Part shown: piece by piece, positions 1 to 25,420 of the stretch
How the letters are laid out: every line of letters begins with the position of its first letter
Position numbering within the stretch: the first letter of the stretch is position 1
Origin: Tubiluchus corallicola
Taxonomy: Eukaryota > Priapulida > Priapulimorpha > Priapulimorphida > Tubiluchidae
Length of the DNA stretch: 64,000 nucleotides
Assembly: GCA_030141605.1 (NCBI GenBank)
Contig: JAQGDQ010000293.1
Coordinates: forward strand, 230,190-294,189
Direction of reading: 5' to 3'
The notes under the pieces: model-generated
What the model saw: only the letters and a program-made list of their open reading frames with translations
What the model was told of the DNA's origin: nothing
The model's database searches: none
Made by a program: the position numbers and the translations under genes

Positions 1-543
1 AGATTTGCACCGAATGTTGCGCCACGTTCAACATGGACCGCCGATGATTCAAGCCAGTTACTTTTTTTGCAAAATCTTTAACTGCTCAGTAAGACAAAGA
101 TTATCGGCCAATATTTTTTGAAATCAAATATTTACACTAAAAATAAAGACCTCTCAAAAGACTCTGTGCGTGTAACTGCGTATTGATAATTGCGTACACT
201 ATCGGCAATAATGCAGTCAAATTAAATGACAGACAAATTGGTTTGGCATGAAAATATCTCAGTAAAGTACATACAACACCTCAGTATACAAAGCATCACA
301 GATTTTGCCTTATGTTAATTGATCACTAACCACCATAGCCTGAACCAAGTTAACAGACAAGCAGCAAAGAAATTTACAAAACTGTCTTTGAAGGAGAGCT
401 CCACATGCAACAAAAAAATTAAGCAGTACATTCATTCTTTCATCAGATGTGTTTTTAAGGCCGTTTTACAAGGGTGGCAGTACCGCTGACAAAGCTGGTG
501 GTGCATTTTGACATAAAAGGTCCAGGCAGGTGTACAGGACTCA

Positions 544-3394
544 TTAGCTGGCCGCGGCAGAATGCGGCATTCCGGTCAAATCCATAAATGATCGTTGACC
601 CAGCTCAAATTTTTCCGTCGTCTCTCTGAATTTTTCCACCAGTTTGCTCAACTTTACGCTTTCTGGTGTTTTGCCTTCAACAGAGACCTCTACTGGTGAA
701 ATGGTGATGCTCGTCTCCTCAGTGCCGTTCTTCTTGATAACGGTTTTTCGATAAACTTTCCTCTTTAATATAATTCTGGAAAACAAAGTTTGTCATTAAT
801 TAATAGAGTTATAAATTTGCTTACTGGCTGTTTCAATACAGTTATATGGGAGCTTGCCACAAAAAAAAGAATAACTAACACTGTCTACAGTCAATACTCT
901 TGTGACTTGTAATTTTAAGGCTTCATTTAGGCTTGTTACACAAAAAAACAACAACATAATAATGAATAAAGTTACTATACTGCAGAAAACGGCATGCTGA
1001 TCTTTCTATACTTAACTTCTGTTATGCCTGGATCCATACACAAAAGAGAAAATATATGACATAAAGTATATCAACAGCAACACAACAAAAAGTATTGGCT
1101 ATAACCATTTAGGATAATCAAATTTTATTAAAGGCGATCCTATCTATAAAAGACGATTTCTATCTATTTCTATTTTTATCTATTTATTTTTCTCTTAGAA
1201 ATCAGCCAAGCATATGTGAAAAAAAAATAGGGTTCAGCACAACCAATGCATTAAAGTACTGGAATAACACTAATTGGTTGATAAGAAACAAATTCTTTGT
1301 CAATAATTTGCTTTTAAAAACATGCTGTCTTAAGTGGGAGGGCAGGCAGTTCATCGCTTTGACTGATCTCTTCTGTTTGTTCCAGCTGCAACACTTCATT
1401 TTATTTGGACGCTTAATGAGTGATTAAGTGTCCATTGTAAACAAATAGTCCTTACTTCAGTGTGACGTGCTAAAACTACAAACAACTAAGTGAGCTACCA
1501 AAGACAAACCTGCAAAAAGCCGATACACGTTTCACAAACTTACTTTGATTTTTTGGGCAGTTCCAACGTAGGCGGTGCAACCTCGACTGATTCTGATGGT
1601 AGACTGTCGAGAGTTTCTAGACTGCTGGTTTTCGCTTTGAACCAAATTCCACTGTCTTCTGAATCATAAGACACTTCCGGATCATCTTTACTGGACAGTT
1701 GGTAGGAAAAGCGACGAGGTGGCTGTGGACTTAACTGAGCTGTAATGATTAGAATGTTGTGAACACAGCAAAACTAGAAACGCAAACACACAATTTCATA
1801 GAAGTCATTTTTGCAGAAAACTGCAATAAATTTGCTCAAATCACTATAAAAAGATTATAATCAACAAAATGTTGTCCAATTTTTAAATTTTAGCTAAGAC
1901 ATGACTATTGACTATTAGAATTTTTTATATTGTATATTAAACCAACCTACCTAATGCATTGCAGTGAAAAGGTATCCTCCGTGCTGAAAGGGGAGTGTCT
2001 CCCTCTCTTGCTACAAAGTTTGTACACTTTGACACAAGATCAAACTTCTTCTCGGTATGTGGCGTTGATTCTGGTGACTCAGAACCCAAACGCAGGACAG
2101 ATTGGGGATGAACAATCGGCCTACAAAAAGTAGTTGTTCATTATTTACTCATCTTGTATCTCTAGACTCTTTTATACTTACATTTTGTATTTTAATTGAT
2201 TCAGTTTTAGGACATACAACACTGGACTATAAGCAAGCTGTTTTATATTAGTCTAAAACGTTTCTTGCACCAAAGTTTGTTTTATAGCAGCCCCAAAAGT
2301 TTCTTACTGTCTAGCCTGAATGTCTGAGCAAGTTACTCTTGACACTTCTCACAGTGAATAGATTATAGAGAAGGGAGTCTCAGCTCGCACTTACTATAGG
2401 AAAGTAACTCACAGCGAGTTGTGCTCTCTGGTATGAACGCGCTTGCGAGTTACATAGCAGGTTAACTTGGCAAGAAAACCCACTAGTCTGAACACGCCGT
2501 TAGGCAACATCGCTAATAATTACAGCACACATCTCATGCATGACACACACTTAAAGCCTGCACTGTAAGAACATGACTCACTTGCTTTTGCAAAAGAATC
2601 TTTTGAAAAGGAATTGCACAGCTAACTACAATTATCAAGATTACCTGAATTCAACATGATTCTTTTTAGGATCTCTGTTAGACAGATACTTAACTCCAAC
2701 AACTACAGCAGTCGCAGCAAGTGCAACCTTGGCAACATTACCTACAAAACAAACATGAAAGTGGCTTAAAGAATCGGCACGTACAAGTTACAACACCTTG
2801 ACAAAAAAAACAAAAGAAATTGAAACCTGGCACAATACCTTACCTGCTTATTCCTGCCTCATAGAAGGTGTCAACTAGAATTAACACTTAAAAATGTTTC
2901 AATAATTTGCTGAGTTAATCATTACTTTAAATTACTAGATTTCACGGATTTGACATTTAGTTAATTTGCAACACAACACATGAATACCTAATGCAAGCTT
3001 CTATAATAACAGATATTTACTGTATCATAACTTACTGTCAATAAACAGACTGTTTTGTAACAACAACTGACTTGCTCGAATGCTGACACACGCTATATAA
3101 AGTGTTGACAAAAGCACTCCCATGAGATAAACAACTGTTTTTCTTTCTCAACTCAATCAAATTACATAAACAAGTAGTTTGTGGCAAACATAAACTACTG
3201 TTTTCTAGTTGGTCGCTTCAGGCTGCTATACGATAAACTCATTAAGCTTAACTGAACTCTTTCACTAACATCACGAATGCGGCGGGCAATTAGGCACATC
3301 GAACTTGCTACATTGATCAACTTCGTCGTCTGCTTTTGCGCAGAAACGGTCGGCGGACCAGGTCCCTTCCATGGTACTTCAGACTAGACTCCAT
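544..3394 (-). CDS. Unidentified split gene, about 255 aa, one predicted membrane segment
   Basis: I do not recognise this protein. Reading the minus strand, four exons join in matching phase at good splice sites: 2741-2645, 2120-1951, 1739-1544 and 775-544 (stop TAA at 544-546). A possible first exon is 3394-3322, beginning MESSLKYHGRD; it fits the phase, but its donor (GTTGAT) is weak, so the start is uncertain. The five exons total 768 nt. The product would have a basic N-terminus (RRPFLRKSRRR), then a hydrophobic stretch (VALAATAVVVGV) coded by 2741-2645, then a polar Ser/Pro-rich middle and a charged C-terminal part containing VYRKTVIKKNGTEET. The arrangement suggests a signal anchor or a mitochondrial presequence with one membrane helix; that is inference. 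Internal phase agreement at all three downstream junctions is the main support for a real gene. Confidence 0.6.
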
Positions 3395-6300
3395 GGGTGA
3401 TATTAACAACAACGTCTATGGTTTCGCACAATCAACAACATTCTAGTTAACAATCACAGCAGGGTTTTGCTACATAAAGTCAGTGAAGGGCAAACTAGAA
3501 GCTAAAAATAGCAACACCGATAACTGACATAAATATTAATCACAACGCTGAATGTCAACTATGGATATAAAGTCAATATACAAGGTTCTACCTAAAACGA
3601 ATTAAAAATTCACAATAAAATCGCGGGCAAAATAAAAGCTGACTAACGCAGGGTACTAGAGGGTAAGAGAGGAAACCTAAAATAAGTGACCAACATAAAC
3701 AAAGACTGCAAAACCTCAATGTTCTGTCAACTGATATTCTTAAGCCAAAACAGCTCCAAAAATAGACCTTAAAATGCATGCGAGTTATTGACCAGTGCGT
3801 AGTGAAATCAAAACCTACAAGTAAACATCTTAATGGATCTACAACTGTTGAAAACTAAAACTGAAAAAGCCTCATGGCAAAATGGTTTTGACAACAACAA
3901 TAAACAGAAATGGATAAACAAAAATACAAGTTAAGAATATACACACAATTAAGAAGAAAATTAAGAATAATCTCTACGATTTAACATTTGCAAGAAGAAA
4001 AACGTTTCAATTCAATTATGTAAAAAATTACAGCCACCCCCTCCGGGCATGAATGGAACAAGTCACATAGAAACCAAAACACCCATTCCACGATAGGTTG
4101 TTTTGTTTGCGTGACTTTAGTAGAAATAAACAGAAACAATTTGAGGTGCCCTAGCCGTCTGCTGTCGACTAAAAACGATAAGAGGCAATTGGTAGAGCCA
4201 GCAAAGTGACAGGAAAGAATGAATGACATTAAAGACAGAGGGTAGTGTAGGCTGCTGCCAAAAGTCCTTAGCAAAACATCTATGGAAATTGGGGACATGG
4301 TTATAGGCAATTGTTTCAAATATTTCTCTGGAGCCCTAAAATCAACTCAGAGCTCCCCCACGCAAAGTGAAACATGCCCAAGTTAAACCTCCCTCATTAG
4401 CTAATGCAGAAACAAACTGGAAGCTGCAACTGGAGAAAGTCGGGCCGTGCACAGAAAGCGAAAATCCGGGAGAGGAATACAGTGATTTTTGTATGTGCTG
4501 CGCAGTGTTACAAACTGGCATTTTTGCTCGCAATCTAGAACATCATTTACAACAAACCGGTGAAGAAGCGTTTTTCTTGTCATTGTCATGGTTTTGGTTG
4601 AGTTTGCAACAGAGGGAGAATGTGCAATTTATGAGCATAACAGAAAAAGGCAACTATGTGAATTGACATGAAATATTCAAAGTCAGGAATATTCTAAATG
4701 AATGCTATCACTGCTGTGGTTTGCAGTGCAATGTGATTCAGCGAAACGATCACAACAAACGGGCACAAAGTCATCTATGAAGAGCAATTGTTTTGACTAT
4801 TGATCAAAAAGTATAATTTTGAATTTGCGTAGAAGTGAATCTGAGTAGAAGTGAAAAGTGAGTTCGTAAATGCAGTTTCTACCAATGAATTTGCTACGCT
4901 GTACTGCCAGTGTAGATAGAATGACAACGAATTGGCAGTTCAATCAAACCATGTTACAATGCCCCCTTTACAATGCCAACCTGCCCAAATTTTTGGCAAA
5001 ACGAAATATCTGTATTTTTGCACGGCCATGTATACATTGATGCACCGTGTTATAATGCTAAACTTGTTTAATGCCAACCGTTTTGCAGTCCCAAAGTAGG
5101 TGGTATAAACATCTCTGGCTGTAAACATTATATTTTTAGACTTATCATAATAAGAAATCACCACATAAAAATATTATTAAAAACTCTTTAATGAATTTGA
5201 AATAAAATAAAATTCAACAAATAAAATAATAAGCAAAAAATGAACTTGGACCTAAATTTTTGTTTTCTTGAATTTTGGCTTGCAAAATGGATGGCGTGTC
5301 TTGCAAACAAATCTTCATAAGGGGTCATTGAGCTCAGTAAGACTTGAACAGGTCCTAAGCAGATTGAGTTACTTAATGTTTGCTTCTTAATTTTAAGTTC
5401 CAAACTACCAAAGTTTCCAATGCTCAGTGTTATTATAAAAATGGCACATGAACATAAGGCTATAATTGACTAAGTTCAATATTGCGACCAGTGAGAAAAA
5501 CGGGTTAACAGGACAACAGTCTAAAAGGTGGAATGTCTGGCAACTCTAGGGAGAAACGAATGGGACATGTAATAATGGTGCGATAAATAAGGGTTTTACT
5601 AGTATAATGCAATAAAGGACCGAAGTGAAAAATGGGAAAAAACATCACGCATATGACTTTTTTCCTCACAGCCATTATTTTACCATGCCATTAATTGTTT
5701 TTACCCTACTTTTACTTGTTTAAGCAACTGTAGTCATCTCATCATATTCTTCAATATTTTTCTGCTTTTATTTTTAATTTAATTTTTGTATTCATTATTC
5801 TCCACTCATTATTTTAAAAACAGAAGAAATGAATCTTGTTTACCACAACGGATATAAGAGTGTTTTTAATATTTATTTTGCATTGCACAAGTATTTGATT
5901 GGCTTGTATTGTTGTACAAGTATAAATGTATTGCAACGTACTCAAAACAAATCAAGAGACAACAAAGTGACACCGCCTACAGTTTTATTTTCTAAAAACT
6001 TACCGTTAATTGCACTTCTCAGAAAATCAGACAGCATGATAAAAAATTATTTAGTGAAATGACAGTACGTTATTTGGATTCGGAATAAACACGGACAAGT
6101 GAAAAACTGATCTAATTTGGTACAAACAAAATTTTGATAAACTATCCTACGTCAGAAGCCATCTTTTATTATTGTCCGGAATCAAGTAACCGATAACTCG
6201 TTTCTTCAGTCTTCAGAAATCTTACGATCCAATGAATTAACCATTAGTTAATCTAAGCTGTCTATGCAGCTACAGCGCAGACAGGTTAGGCCTAAGAGCT

Positions 6301-9300
6301 TCTGTTAATTACAGTATTTCATTTTTAAGCGATTTAGTTTTAGCAGTTTAACTGAATAGGTAGAATTTGTGCAGTGTGCTCTATGAGTTTATGTAGCTAT
6401 GAGAGCTGCTGTAGTCCATGTAATAGCCCTGTAATAAGTACAAGATCAACAAGGTTTCAGAGCGCATATTTTGTAGCTCCAAGCTGGATGTAAAAAAAAC
6501 ACCCTCTTGCCTAATCTGTCGAGTGGGCTTGTTGCAACTCATGATACTTTAGGGAAAGGTGACGAATAGTGGCAAGATTATGGAGTTAGTTTGCCTGTTT
6601 AGCTAGGCTACGCAGTTTTGAAAACGCGTTTTTAATCACGTAAACTAAAATAACCTCGCGCTAAAATAACCCCCTGGCAGTTCCAGATTCTAATGTGAAG
6701 GTTTTTGTAGAGTGTGACTAAATTTTAAATTAACTCACGGGTGTCAATAGCTGCACCAAGTCAAAACTAGTGTGCATCAGTTTTGTGCACTGTACGATAT
6801 TATTACAACACGCAAGCAAGAATATTTAATGTGATGTCCCAAACTAAGAAGTAAGCAGCCAATAGAAAAGTTCGAGATTGACTGATAATACTGAAAAATG
6901 CGCATTTTACGTTCACAGTCACACAAGTTAGATAGATAATTTATTCATCTCTTTGCCAGGCAAATGTGCTTAGATTTGAATATTATATATTTTGATGTTT
7001 TAATAAGAAAATAAGTATATTCTTTCATGATGAGTCAAAAAATGCAACAATTTTTATATGTAATGGTATTTTAAATTCTGATGTTTTTATTCTGTCTAAA
7101 TTGCACAGTAGATGGAGGCAGTACAAACTATTATAATTCATGAATATTTGCTAATAATCATTGTATTTTATTTTTTACTTTCCACCAATCCTTATATTTT
7201 ATTATGTGTTTGAGTTCTATGTAAATTATTTTTATGTAAATTTTACGCATACATGTATTACGTGTTCTATGAGCTTTTTGTAAATTTTACTTACTTACTG
7301 AGTTGTATACATAACGTGAATCAAAACAAACAAAATTCAATTAGAATGGAGAAAGGGTGTGGAAAAACCAAACGGTTATCGAATCAGCCATCCTAAAAGT
7401 TAGACGTATAGGGACAAAATTAGGCCTGTAAACTTATAGTCTGATGTAACATTCGCATCTTACAACTGCGGTTTATTTTTGTTGTCCCCAATGTTGCCTA
7501 TACCCACAATAACTCACACAATACTTTCATTAAACTTTCATTGTCATTGTTGACGTAAAAAAAATAAATTTCGCAAATTTTTGCCTTTTGATTTTTCTGT
7601 ATGTACATATGTTCTCCACTTACTTAAAGCTAACCAATTTAAAACAATATAAAACTTTTGAAACTGAAACACAAGTTTTATTATTATACACTTACTGCAA
7701 CTTAACACATAAACACCTTAACCTAGAAACTGCCATACAATAATAATAACGGACAATTAAAATTAAAAACATTATAGTGGTTGCAAACAGTTAATTTCTT
7801 GTTCACAAAATCGACTGGAAAACGTAAAGCTTCTAATATTTCAATTTTTACGAACTGCAATAGTTGTAGCCAGAGATAATAGTTGTAGCCATAGATAATA
7901 ATATACGTAGTATGTATACTATAGCTGTAAGACAAAAAAGGTCAGTGCCATTTATATTGTCAAGAAATGGATTCATTACACGTCCATGTTACTTGCAGGT
8001 CATAATACATTTGTAAAAGCATGTTGACAATGCATTTACAGAACACAAACAAACTGCAAAAAACGTGCATCATTTCTTACAATTTTGCAAAAACTACAGT
8101 TCAAGAAAATCATTTATTATAGGCCAACGACATAAGTACTTTAAAATATGGAAATCTGTGGTGGTATGCTAAACACCTCTATTGCAAACTGAACTACAGA
8201 CAACACATTGCTTAATTTGAAACACGAATAAACTGAAAAAACACAACATTTATAATCATAGGTAACATAAATATCAATAGGCGTGATTATAGTAACCCTT
8301 ATTACACTTGAAAGAACAGCACTGCGAAACAGGACTATGGCTTGTAAACACGGCACAAAATCTAGAAATTGGTCTTATTAATTATATTATGTTCAAAGGA
8401 GAGCAGTAGGACTTTGATGCAAATTCAACTACAGTTGAATCAACTCCCAACTCAAATCATTTGCAAAATATCAATTCTTTCAATCAATTTCAACTTGACC
8501 TAAAAGTAATGACATATGTTCGACACCAGTTGCAAAGATTTGAGACAAAATGGTGGTAGTTAAACAAATGTTCTTGTTGGCCATTTTAATACCTGTGAAA
8601 GTTGGTTAACTTGAAATGAAATAGCATAAAGCAATAGTCACTAGTTGTTTCAACTATAGTTGAACATATAAGCACATATCATTGAGCATATGAAACACAT
8701 GTCTGACCTTAAGACAATAGCAATCTACTTCATACACATTTGTTTTGCTTGGTATTTGTATTTATAACACCTTATATTTCCTTGTCTAATTTTTAAGTAT
8801 AAAACTTTTCCACTTTCGTGAAATAAAGAAAACATTAGATATGAGTGATAATCTTTAAAACGTGATAACATTTACATAATTGTATTATATAATTAAATAA
8901 TATAGGCCAACCACTAAATCACAAACGAAAGCATGCAAATTCATAAGTGCAAACGTAACAGTGAATTAATTACACCAACCAGACAGTGCGCGTGATAATA
9001 ACAATGTAAACAACAATCAACATGTGCATGCATTCAAACAATTATAATGTTTTAAAACATTCTATAACATAATTTAAAATAAAAAAAATTACCGATATAT
9101 AATCTTATCGCTAACATAATAAACGTAGTAAAGTTTCTAAAACGATGGGGAAGCAAATATCAGCACAACATGTTTTCCATTTCGTATCTAAACAGAAAAT
9201 TCACTAAACGACATAATTCACAGTATCTGCATAGTCACGATTTGATTATATTTTAACACTGATGTGCCAAGAAGCAACAGAATATGAAACAGCATGTTGC

Positions 9301-10472
9301 GCAATGCGATCGTTTGCAAATTTCAAACAACTAACCATTTGTTTTCAGATTTTGCTTGTCTTATCACGATTGTTGTTTCACAAAAGTACTAGAGTTCTCA
9401 ATACTGTTGTTTTTCTCCATAATTCATTAAACTATTATGACAAGCTAGCAAATCTGTACAATATACTGAAAAGTTAATGTGAGCAAGTATGCATGTGAAC
9501 AAGCTCATGGTTCAAACAGAGCTTAGTGACACTTCTTATCTTCCATATTAAATACTTATTGCCTTTATGTGACACTTACTAAAAATGGCCTACTCCTTTG
9601 CAATGTGTCACAGTAACAACAATAAAAAGTATCATTTTTTTCAATGATGATGCCATATGTTATAGAAAAGAACAAGAAAAAGAAACTGAATAAAAATAAA
9701 ATTTCAAACAACAGTACTACAGATACTAAATATTTAAAAGTATGAAACACGCAAATTTTTAATGTACACTAAATTACAAGCAATAGTATAATGGTTTTGG
9801 TAGTTTTTAATCATTCTGCTAAACCTACACAGCTCTGCTAAGGACGAAATTGGCAAACAAGCTATGAGATTTGTTTTCTGGGTATAAGTGCTTTAAAAGT
9901 TCTTTTTTTGAAACTAAAACACTTAACATCTGGACTACATGTACACGTAAAGGTGTATAAGGGCTGGTACTTATACATGTGTGAAATGCAATTCTGTAAT
10001 TCTCTATGCTACAAATTCCAAAACACGATGTGCATAGTGAGTCAACGTAACACAGCACTAAAGATAAGCTGTTTCCACCTTTTCATATTGCAGTGCAGCC
10101 AGAGAAAAGAAATTTCTTCATTGATCATTGCAGTCAGCGATTGTGGGCCTGACTACGGTGATGTCTACAAAATGTCTGCCATATTTACTTAGTGGGACCT
10201 AATATAAAATGCCACAGGTGCTACAGAAGTGAACAATCAACAGAAATAAAAAATCAAATGACACAATTCAAAACCAACGCAACTGATCTCAAATAGACGC
10301 ATCTCATTTGTGAAAATAAAACGTGGAAAAATGAATGGTAAAACTCACTGACAAAACTAACTACTTGGAATTGTGACAGACAGACGTTTCTGAATATATA
10401 AAAATGTTTAAGCTATGCAGTCGACGTTCAGTCTTTCATGGATGCACAAAAGAGGAATATCTCGCATAAAAC
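2742..10472. other. Mostly gene-free stretch with one dispersed repeat
   Basis: Apart from the possible first exon of the unidentified gene at 3322-3394, I find no supported coding exon here. The open frames are short and lack recognisable motifs. The only structure that stands out is a dispersed repeat at about 4945-5120, which has a relative at 11525-11695. The rest is AT-rich sequence with homopolymer runs. Confidence 0.5.
4945..5120. repeat. Dispersed repeat, copy 1 (relative at 11525-11695)
   Basis: Both copies contain similar stretches in the same order: a start near GTTATAA or GTTACAA, then GCATTGACATGTATG or a close variant, ATGCACC, TAATGCTAAAC, TAATGCCAAC, and an end near AAGTAGGCGGTATAAA. 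The copies have diverged by point changes and small indels, so this is an old dispersed element, possibly a non-autonomous DNA transposon. The family is not identified. Confidence 0.6.
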
Positions 10473-22515
<12,043 letters not shown>

Positions 22516-22750
22516 GATCGGATTCTAAAAATTCAGCTGAAATTATAAAGTATTATTTGCAAAACTGGTGTAATTTATTTCTAAAACTAGAGGAAAATCC
22601 ACAACCGGAAATAGCAACAGCGGTGCCACCTTTTGTACGTATTTACAGAAATGAGCTATGATTTAAAGATTTTCGCCAACAGGTGCCGCAACAACACGTT
22701 ATCCTATTATCTTGTCTGTTATTCTAATCATGCCCTGACCCCGGACTTAC

Positions 22751-22792
22751 CTTCAGCAAAATCCAATTCGACATGACTGTCTTGTTCGACAT
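22751..22792 (-). promoter_or_regulatory. Possible upstream 5' exon end of macroH2A with in-frame ATG
   Basis: A strong donor (CTGAAG|GTAAGTCC) ends at 22751 on the minus strand, upstream of the macroH2A start. It fits a first, normally non-coding, exon. Two acceptors precede the start codon: TAATTTCAG at 22537 and GAATTTTTAG at 22525. From the ATG at 22792 the frame is open to the donor (14 codons). With the second acceptor it continues in frame into MSGRGG; with the first it stops after three codons. The exon start and the choice of acceptor cannot be decided from sequence. Confidence 0.45.
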
Positions 22793-22869
22793 ATGTGATT
22801 CAGCGGACGTTACTTTAACACGGGCTTCACTTATCACTTTAACCTATAATCTTACAAAATCCAGATAAA

Positions 22870-23230
22870 ACTGTACTAAAAATAATACAAAGAAGAAGAA
22901 AAGTAAGGAGAAAAAGAAGACGGAAAAAAGAGTAGGAAAGGAAAATAAAAAAACGAAAGTAAAAGGAAGAGAAAACCAAAGAAGAGAAGATAAAAGGAAA
23001 AGAGAAACAGAAATGTAAAAGTAGAAAGAAAGGAAAAAGAGAGAACGAAAAAATTAATAACCAACAAGAAAAGGAAAAAAGAAAAGTAAGGAAAAGAAAA
23101 ATGAAAGAAAGAGAAAAATGAAAATCACAAAAAGTAAAAGAAGTGAAAGGAAGAAAAGAAAGGAGAGTGCAAATGAAAAAGAAGGAAGGAGAAGGAGAGG
23201 AAAAGAAAGGAAAGAAAAGAAAAAAGACTA
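22870..23230. repeat. Polypurine tract of about 360 bp
   Basis: The plus strand is almost wholly A and G (AAGAAGAAGAAAAGTAAGG type) for about 360 bp, with very few pyrimidines. It lies just upstream of the macroH2A 5' region. Open frames here (Lys/Glu/Arg-rich on plus, Phe/Leu/Ser-rich on minus) are composition artefacts. Confidence 0.9.
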
Positions 23231-23499
23231 TTCTTCCAACGTAGACCGTCAAGATAGACTGGTGCAAGAGAGCATCTTTGTAGTGTTTGTTGCAGCTGCA
23301 CATGCATCTAAAGCTGAGTTCAAATGTTTCAGGAGCGGTAATGATAACCGCAAAAATCACTTTTCATACATCGCTTTAGCAAAAACAACTATTAGCAAGC
23401 AATCTACATTAATCATTCAGCCTACAGCTCTCTGTCTAGTCATTTTGTCGTCAATATTCAGTATCAAGAGATATAAATTGTGCATCTAAAAGTAGCTCA

Positions 23500-23830
23500 A
23501 ATACACCTACTTGGCCCCATTTACCATAGATAGTGTACGTACGAAGTTACGCGCATCAAACACGAGCGCGGCAAGCCCTGGGAAGCGGGTTCAGTGGACA
23601 GCTGGCTATGAGTCTGTGTACTTAGTGTTAATTTCTCTTCCCTTATTGCCATCACAGCTGCTTGCGAAGCTTGCTAGCTATTTGTCGATCGAAGCAGCGC
23701 CGTGATAACTGTCGTATAACGGTACCGAGTGCATATCAGCCGGGGAAGGTAGAGGAGAAACGCCGACTATGAGGAGAAGCCCGAGATCCAACGCCTGAGT
23801 GAGAAGTGATCTATTTGTAAGTAACAGCGC
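23500..23830. promoter_or_regulatory. CpG-richer patch, possible promoter or 5' UTR exon
   Basis: Composition shifts to more G+C with several CpG (TACGTACGAAG, ACGCGCATC, CACGAGCGCGGC, AGCCGGGG, GAAACGCCG). It ends at a donor-like TTT|GTAAGTAAC at about 23820 on the plus strand. A 5' non-coding exon of ATOH8 starting here and splicing to the acceptor at about 28191 is possible, as is a shared promoter region with the divergent macroH2A gene. Both are inference. Confidence 0.3.
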
Positions 23831-24387
23831 ACTGTAATTAAAGTAAATTAGGCATTGGCCAAGTACTATTATTATTGTGATAACGCGATTACATTAGGAA
23901 GACCTACTTATTAAATTTGAGTTAAAAACGAGACAGGCAAGCTGCTACTGCCTACTGAACCGCAGAGCACTGACCTTGGCTTCGTTTTATTAGAAAAGAC
24001 GTACACGCCGCAGTGTTGTATTCATTGACTCACTGACTGACTGCCTTATTCACTGTCTCATTAGAATTACTGCTGTGAAACATAAGCCACTGAAAGTTTG
24101 AAAATCAATTTCATTTTAAATATTGTAATCGGGCTCATACTTTGAAGACAATTTAACACGCGTGATCTTCTTACTTGACTTTTAGTGTCAACTTGGCTAT
24201 TAGTGTCAACTTGGCTATTAATGAACAGAAACTTTTTAATACTTTTTCTGCTCATATGCTTTGAATATGCTGGTATTTTTTGCATTGTACTGTACATTAA
24301 TTAATTAGTTTTAGGCTTTAATTGTATTATTGACGCTGATGATAATGTGTACAGTACAAATTCACGTCTATAGGCATGTAAACTATA

Positions 24388-24718
24388 GGATTCTATGTGT
24401 AGTTTTGTGTACTAACTGGCAGTTAACATACTACAGTATAACTACGTTATGCGGTTAGTTCATGTACTGTATATGTATAACGAATTGTAACATGCGATTC
24501 TATGTGTAGTTTTGTGTACTAACTGGCAGTTAACATACTACAGTATAACTACATTATGCGTTTAGTTCATGTACTGTAGTATATTAATAACGAATTGTAA
24601 CATACGATTCTATGTGTAGTTTTGTGTACTAACTGGCAGTTAACATACTACAGTATAACTACATTATGCGTTGAGTTCATGTACTGTAGTATGTGAATAA
24701 CGAATTGTAACATACCGT
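24388..24718. repeat. About 108-bp minisatellite, three copies
   Basis: Units start with GATTCTATGTGTAGTTTTG at 24389, 24496 and 24606 and contain AACTGGCAGTTAACATACT and GTTCATGTACTGTA. The copies are nearly identical. Confidence 0.93.
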
Positions 24719-25002
24719 CAACCTACGTCGATTACCTGCTGTAATCTGGTAGCCCTTTACTGCTGCACTTATTGTCTGCGTTTCTGTTGACTTGTGAAAT
24801 CTAATATCGGGATATCACAGACGCTTGGGTTGATCAATGATGATCTATCACCTATCAAACCTTTCTTTCAACAAGATGCATGGGTTGGCCTACAGGTTAG
24901 AATACCGCTAGAAACGGTTCAGTTAAGTTCAAAATTGAAATTCGATCACGTTCTCGTAGAACCTATATGAAGATGTTATGGACATCTACGCTATTTATTT
25001 AA

Positions 25003-25017
25003 CCCCCCCCCCCCCCC
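25003..25017 (+). repeat. Run of 15 C
   Basis: An uninterrupted C homopolymer of 15 bases in AT-rich sequence. Its length may be imprecise in the assembly. Confidence 0.9.
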
Positions 25018-25229
25018 GAAGAGGCACTGTTGTTGTTGTTTTAATTCGCGAGTCGATTTATAAGCGCAACTTAATTACTATAACGTATCAAAACTCCAAG
25101 GTGCTTCGCTTTGAAGCTATTTTATTTAAATAAATGAACATTACGTTTCAAATGCACATCACTTCGTCAAAGCTATGAAATTTAAATATTATAGCTAGCG
25201 CCGAATTATCACCTTTTTTGGGCCCCTAG

Positions 25230-25420
25230 CAGGGCCGGCCTTAAGCATAGGCAAACTAGGCAACCGCCTAGGGCCTCGCACAGGAATCATAAGAAAAAAA
25301 GGTAGTTTTTAATAAATTGCGTAATTTTATTTTTTTCGTATTTATTTTTTATTTTTCTATTTCATTTGGGGCCACCAAATTCACTTCGCCTAGGACCTCC
25401 AATTACCTAAGGCCGGCCCT
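25230..25420. mobile_element. hAT-type MITE, about 191 bp
   Basis: The ends are CAGGGCCGGCCTTAAG and CTAAGGCCGGCCCTG, an inverted repeat of about 14 bp (CAGGGCCGGCCTTA at left; CAGGGCCGGCCTTAG read in reverse at right). The direct repeat GCCCCTAG flanks it at 25222-25229 and 25421-25428. The 8-bp duplication and CAGGG ends fit the hAT superfamily. There is no coding capacity. Confidence 0.85.

Noticed and set aside
22839-23489. Phe/Ser-rich and Lys/Glu-rich open frames on both strands
   Set aside because: Both result from the polypurine tract; composition alone keeps the frames open.
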